Assembly (NCBI GenBank): GCA_022702545.1
Contig: JAHRBC010000005.1
Span: 1,364,001-1,428,000, forward strand
Direction: 5' to 3'
Length of the DNA stretch: 64,000 nucleotides
Origin: Phycomyces nitens
Lineage: Eukaryota > Mucoromycota > Mucoromycetes > Mucorales > Phycomycetaceae
The notes beneath the pieces are model-generated. The model did not search any database. It saw only the letters and a program-made list of their open reading frames with translations, and was not told where the DNA came from. Positions 59,469-64,000 of this stretch are shown here, in pieces. Position numbers and translations under genes: made by a program. Positions within the stretch are counted from its first letter, which is position 1, and every line of letters begins with the position of its first letter.

Positions 59469-61133
59469 CTATTGAGGTCTAGTGTTACAGATGTCCGGTT
59501 TGCAGTGGCTTGTAAACGTGGCCTGGTCAGACTCGATCTGGATCGTCGAGTGGTGGACTCCGTACATATCGCACACAATGTGCTGACTTCTCTGCAAGAC
59601 CTGGTCGTACGTCAGCTCCGAGTCGGCCGAGACGGTGATGTGGGCCGTCAGCGAGCTCTTTCCGGGCGACAGTGTCCAGATGTGCAGATCATGAACAGCA
59701 ACCACGCCAGGAATCTGTGACAGGGACTTTTCAATGGCCTCGGGCTCAATGTCGCCCGGCACACCCTCCATAAGAACTGCCAGAGAATCCCTGACGAGGT
59801 GGTAGGTGGTAAAGAGCACAAGCAGAGAGAACATGAATGTGCAAAGGGGGTCCACAATAGTGTATTCGGGCTTGAAGATCAAGATGATTGAGGAGATCAA
59901 GACACCTATAGAACAGTCAGTCAACCAGTCAGCCTTTGATTTCCACCACATCACAAAATACACATACCAATAGACGCCAACAGATCGCCCAACACATGAA
60001 GGGCTGCTGCTCGCAAATTGATGTTGGTCTCCTAACCCACAATTAGGTTCATGTTTGTTAATAGTATTTGCTTACCTTGCCAGAAGTCTGGTTGTGGATA
60101 TGGGCCTCGGTGTCTTCATTGCTATGATCATGGCCGTCTTCATTGCTATGGCTATGGCTATGGCTATTGCTATTGCTATTGCTATGATCGTGGTCATGGT
60201 CGTGGTCATGGTCATGGCTGTGTCCATGTCCGTGATGATGTCCGCCTAGAACATAGGCCAATCTATGTGCACCATCTCGTTCAATTTATGGCTTATCAAA
60301 AGCATATATTTCCACTTACACGATATTGACACCAACACCAATAGATGCAGTAATGCACATCTATCACCCAAAACACAATCGTTACCAACTACATACATAA
60401 TCTCCCTAAACTAAAAACTCCCCACATCTCCTCCCCCTCCTCCCCCTCCCCCTCCCCCTGTTTAATACACATTTATCTTACCAGTTTAGCATCAATCTCC
60501 TGGGGCTTCTTGACACGTTCAATGGCTTCCACAACAAGATAGGCTGTAAGTACCCAGATGGTCAAGACAGAAACAAGGGCAGCAATGACCTCTGCGCGGT
60601 GGAAACCGTATGTATGACCTAAATAACGTATAAGATACATGATGATGATATTATTAATTTTAAATATCACATGTAATACAAAAAATACAATTTTTTTTTA
60701 AAAAAGAAAAACTTACGCTTTGTGGCAGGCTTTTCGGCAAGATAAATAGCAGCCAAGGCAACAATAAAACTAGCCACGTCAGACAACAAGTGAAAAGCAT
60801 CCGACATGAGAGCTAAGATATTTAGAGTAAATCACACTGGATATATGTATATATGTATATATGTATATATATATACACTTTGTAGTCATGCTTACCAAGA
60901 GAATTAGCAAAGTAGCCTGCAACCAATTCCGTGCCAAAGAATACCAGGGCAAGAATAGTAGCAAACATCAACTTGCGCTTTGTTGATCGTGCAGAGTCTG
61001 AATTCTTGGCAGTGATGTTTGAACATGAGGAAGCATTGGGCATACTGTAGGAGACTACAGACCCCGAGAGATGCGATCTCGATGGGGCTGTCAATGGAGT
61101 ACGTTCATCCGCAGCAGAATGTGAATGAGCCAT
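59469..61133 (-). CDS. Cation diffusion facilitator, ZnT-type zinc transporter
   Basis: Exons 61133-60896, 60812-60717, 60618-60482, 60360-60320, 60262-60076, 60031-59968 and 59905-59469; 1200 nt, 399 residues. CDF proteins export Zn2+ from the cytosol into vacuole or vesicles in exchange for protons. The protein has six membrane segments: site residues HxxxD in TM2 (ALMSDAFHLLSDVASFI) and in TM5 (AAALHVLGDLLASIGVLI). A His/Asp/Ser-rich cytosolic loop between TM4 and TM5 (GGHHHGHGHSHDHDHDHDHD and more) is typical of zinc transporters. The C-terminal domain has AVHDLHIWTLSPGKSSLTAH. Closest in layout to animal ZnT2/3/8. Start at 61133 (MAHSHSAADERTPL). Confidence 0.95.
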
Positions 61134-61864
61134 ACTACTGATTCTGACAAACAAAAATAACAATCAAAAGAAAGAGAAAGAAATTTATATAATAATAAAA
61201 ACCAGAAATTAAAGGCGAAACAACAAAGGAAAAGGATCAATGTTTATAAATATATTTTTGTATATTTATGTATTTTTATGTATTTATATATATATATATA
61301 TAATTATACATATATAGATATTTACATAATTTATGCTCACAATCAAATTTGACAATAGAGATCCTTGTCATTCAGGCTACTTTATCACCGTGGACTTCTT
61401 TACCCTTTCAACAATGTAACAAATCACGTGTTGATCGTGCTTCTCTTTCTTGTCAGCCAAAGAGATCAATTGTCTGTGATAAAGAAGCACAAGCATTTAA
61501 GTCGGCTACCAAAACATCAGTCCATCAAAAGCAATATATAGTGCAATAGTGCAACTAGTCCTATTAGCACAAGATGCTCTCATAAAGCACCAATGTCTCT
61601 TTTCACCCTCTACAAAGTTTGGCCAGCATCAAAAGAGTACATTTTTTTTTGCAAAGAGACCAATGGATTAATTGGCCATGGCTGGACTTCATTAAACATT
61701 ATCAGATCAAAAAGAAAAATCTCCTCGTGCTTGTTATTACCAAATTATCATGTCCTCCATTCCGCCTCTGAAAGTGCATGGGTTACTGTAATCGATTCTA
61801 TAAACTCTCGTCAGTCAATTGACCCCAGACTTGTACTATAGGTGCCTACCATGTCACAGTTGGG
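61134..61864. other. Intergenic region, zinc transporter-insulysin
   Basis: About 730 bp with TATATA runs near 61250-61310. Open stretches at 61349-61549 and 61593-61841 on the plus strand are not matched to any family and lack splice context. Confidence 0.4.
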
Positions 61865-64000
61865 TTAATCATCAATCTTATCAGATTCAGCCATATTTCT
61901 CTCTCTAAACAAACATTCCTGTGCCCTGTTGCTGTATTCCCCTATTCCTGGATTCAGAAAAGAGCTGCTGTTCTTGTGTGATTGAATATGTATAGATATT
62001 CCACGGCTATATGCTGATCCCGGATCAATGTAATGCTTGATAAATCCAACCAGCGAGTGTTTGGTCACCCTTTTCAGTTCAGCAGCGTCTTCCTGGTCTA
62101 ACAAGGTTAATAGCTGTGTAGAATGGATCATCAATTTACCTCGCTCAAAATCATAAAGCCCTGAGCGAATATGAGTCCAGTACTTGTCTCCTTCTTGGCC
62201 AAGACTCTTACTCCTTTCTAGTTTCTGGTGCACCAATGACTCTATATGAGCCATGTATTCGCCAGTACTCATCATGTCCACGATTCCCCAAAGTTCCCTT
62301 AAAAATTGTTTGATTCTTCTTTCCGTATAAAGCGCATGATTATTACTTTGAACCATCAGTCGATATGTAGTATGGCCTGCTTCAATATTCATTTTACTAA
62401 ACACAGTATAGCCTATAATCATTTGATCTTAGTAACCACATATTCCTGCAAATCCATCTGGTTACCTAGATGTTCTTTGGTACGCAGTTGATTAAAAAAG
62501 GGTTCTCTGGCTATATGAGCTACCAGACTTAGTCGAGTTCTTTCCCATTTGTTGTCTTGACTCCCAATCTGGACCATGTACAGAACACCGGAATCAATGG
62601 TTCCTGGGTCCAATACCTGCTTTTGATACACCCATCTGGTACCTAGGGTACCAACATTGCCAGCATAAGTTTTTTTTTAAAAAAAAATTCCTTTATTTGT
62701 ATTTTACCTCGAGGAATCATTAGGCTCTGCAAAGTACACGTCTGGACCAATTTGGATTTCGATAATGGCCTATAATCTAGCATTTCCACTGCGGAACTGA
62801 GCAAGGAAATTGCGTTTTGTTTGAGAATATTGCCATTGACTAGAGCTTCAATCTGCATTTCAGACAACAAGGTCGAATAAAACAGCTCAATGTCCTCAAA
62901 TAAAAGGTTCCTCAATTCATAAAGCATCTCCCAATCACTCCATCTGGTAGCTCTAGTCAGATAGCTCATGTGGCGACTGGCCAGGGTGAGAGGCTGTTCC
63001 AATTCCATATTCTCAAAAGATACAATCAACTGTTCAAATGAGATTAATGACTTTTTTTTTTTTTTGGGGGAGCCTTTCTTTACCTTTTCCTTGAGAGAAT
63101 GGAATACGCTTGGGTCAAATTGGATATCAAGCATAGTTTGGAGAATAATGTTGAATAAAAGTGGCAACTTGGCATTGAACCCATCGATAATGAGCTCTAG
63201 TCCAAGAGTATCTCCCTTTAGAGAAAAGTACAGACCCGCAGTCTCGGCATTGTCTCTATACTCATTCAACGAATAGTCAAGTATGTGGGCACACATCCTA
63301 TCCAATTACCAAGACAACTTTAGAAATTGTTCAGTATATCCCAGGCTAACCTTGGGCTCAAAGTACTTGCATTGTCTTGGCACTGTTGGCTGCCGTATCA
63401 CCAGAAATGGGATTTTTGAAGCAGACCCACACATTTGCTTTTGGAATCCAGAATGTGTCATCTTTTTTGTACCAAAGTCTTAGCCTTGGACTATCCAGTA
63501 TCAAGTCTGGTTTTCTTTTTATACTCTTGGCATTGGTTTGATGAACGCTGTAGTCAAGAGGAATAAATTTGTTTGGAAGTGGTAGATGGAGTTCTGGGTG
63601 AATATCCGTGCCATTCGATGCATTTTCAACAAGCATCTTTTCATATAAAAATAAATAAATCATAAAAATCATAAATGTTTTATAGTCTTTATCATCAGTT
63701 ACCTCTTTAAAACCAGAGTCAAGTTCGAGTATCTGGTATTCAGTTCCATACCATTGCTCTCGTAGTGTACACTCCACACCATGATTTTGACTCGTCAATA
63801 AAAGCCTGAAATTATCAGGTCGTAGCCAATTGAGATTATCTTTAATGGTTGTCGGGTTATACTCTAGAAAAAGACGACTGGCACTGATGGTGAGATGTGG
63901 AGGGTAATTACGCTGCATGAAACCTGCTATATCAGAAACATGTGCTGACTCTCTAGAATCATTATTGAAATCAAAATCAAGTCTTGACAAGGTCTGGAAT
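61865..64000 (-). CDS. Insulysin-like M16 metalloprotease, C-terminal part (runs off the window)
   Basis: Visible exons: 64000(+)-63703, 63636-63371, 63297-63084, 63029-62708, 62642-62466 and 62412-61865. These encode the second half of an insulin-degrading enzyme/Ste23-type protease. Landmarks: PNKFIPLDYS, LILDSPRLRLWYKKDDTFWI, ILDYSLNEYRDNAETAGLYF, TLASRHMSYLTRATRW and the strongly conserved NQLRTKEHLG-YTVFS near the C-terminus. The zinc-binding HxxEH motif lies in the N-terminal half, beyond position 64000. The intron at 63298-63370 needs a GC donor (ACAAT|GCAAGT) to keep the frame, and the 54-nt intron at 63030-63083 is in frame and stop-free. The stop follows a short hydrophilic tail (RNMAESDKIDD). 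Confidence 0.93.

Noticed and set aside
60051..60329. Cys/His/Tyr-rich and Ala/Met-rich open frames on the plus strand
   Set aside because: Antisense shadows of the His/Asp-rich loop of the zinc transporter.
61593..61841. 82-codon open frame on the plus strand
   Set aside because: No homology recognised and no splice or start context; lies in the flank between two real genes.

Overview
This window comes from the nuclear genome of a filamentous fungus, most likely an early-diverging Mucoromycota/Mucorales species (inference). Genes are broken by many short introns (mostly about 45-120 nt) with consensus GTRNGY donors and CTAAC/CTAAT branch sites. Untranslated DNA is A/T-rich. A Chs7-type chitin-synthase export factor marks it as fungal. 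The concentrative nucleoside transporter, the GT10 fucosyltransferase and the ZFC3H1-type zinc finger fit a basal fungus better than a yeast or an Ascomycete. I joined exons by eye using reading frame, splice consensus and remembered family motifs; every joined coding sequence listed as complete adds up to a multiple of three.

Layout. 0-7.1 kb: repeat-rich DNA with Tc1-like transposase remains, an LTR-like repeat, a 60-bp-armed inverted repeat, minisatellites, and one previously hidden five-exon gene (1127-2218, minus). 7.1-16 kb: CSN5 and a peroxisomal Pex24-32/dysferlin-domain protein share a divergent promoter; then a DUF4112 membrane protein and a CNT nucleoside transporter. 16-21.7 kb: decayed transposons, a 78-bp-armed inverted repeat and tandem arrays. 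21.7-23.8 kb: an acidic single-anchor protein of unknown role. 23.8-29 kb: almost gene-free, with a fossil mariner/Tc1 transposase. 29-43.9 kb: gene-dense, with a CaMKK-like kinase, a ZFC3H1/Red1-like nuclear RNA-decay scaffold, mL43, CDC45, a GT10 fucosyltransferase, PAAF1/Rpn14 and UTP16/Bud21. 44-47.9 kb: an accessory island with a FAR1-like DNA-binding fragment, a resolvase-like gene interrupted by a foldback insertion, and a 25-bp direct repeat around it. 50-64 kb: CHS7, GLO3 (ArfGAP), mitochondrial Hsp70 (SSC1), glycerol kinase, a ZnT-type zinc transporter and the 3' part of an insulysin (M16) gene that runs off the right end.

The host genes are ordinary housekeeping genes (protein turnover, replication, ribosome biogenesis, mitochondrial import, secretion, cell wall). 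They do not form a cluster or pathway, and strands alternate freely.

Most notable points: at least five GC-AG introns (GCAAG donor) in four genes, each forced by reading frame; an apparent 27-nt intron in the Hsp70 presequence; an unexplained +1 shift in CDC45; the hidden five-exon gene ending in a 15-bp coding minisatellite; two long hairpin-forming inverted repeats; and the recombinase island at 44-47.4 kb, which is the best candidate here for an undescribed mobile system.
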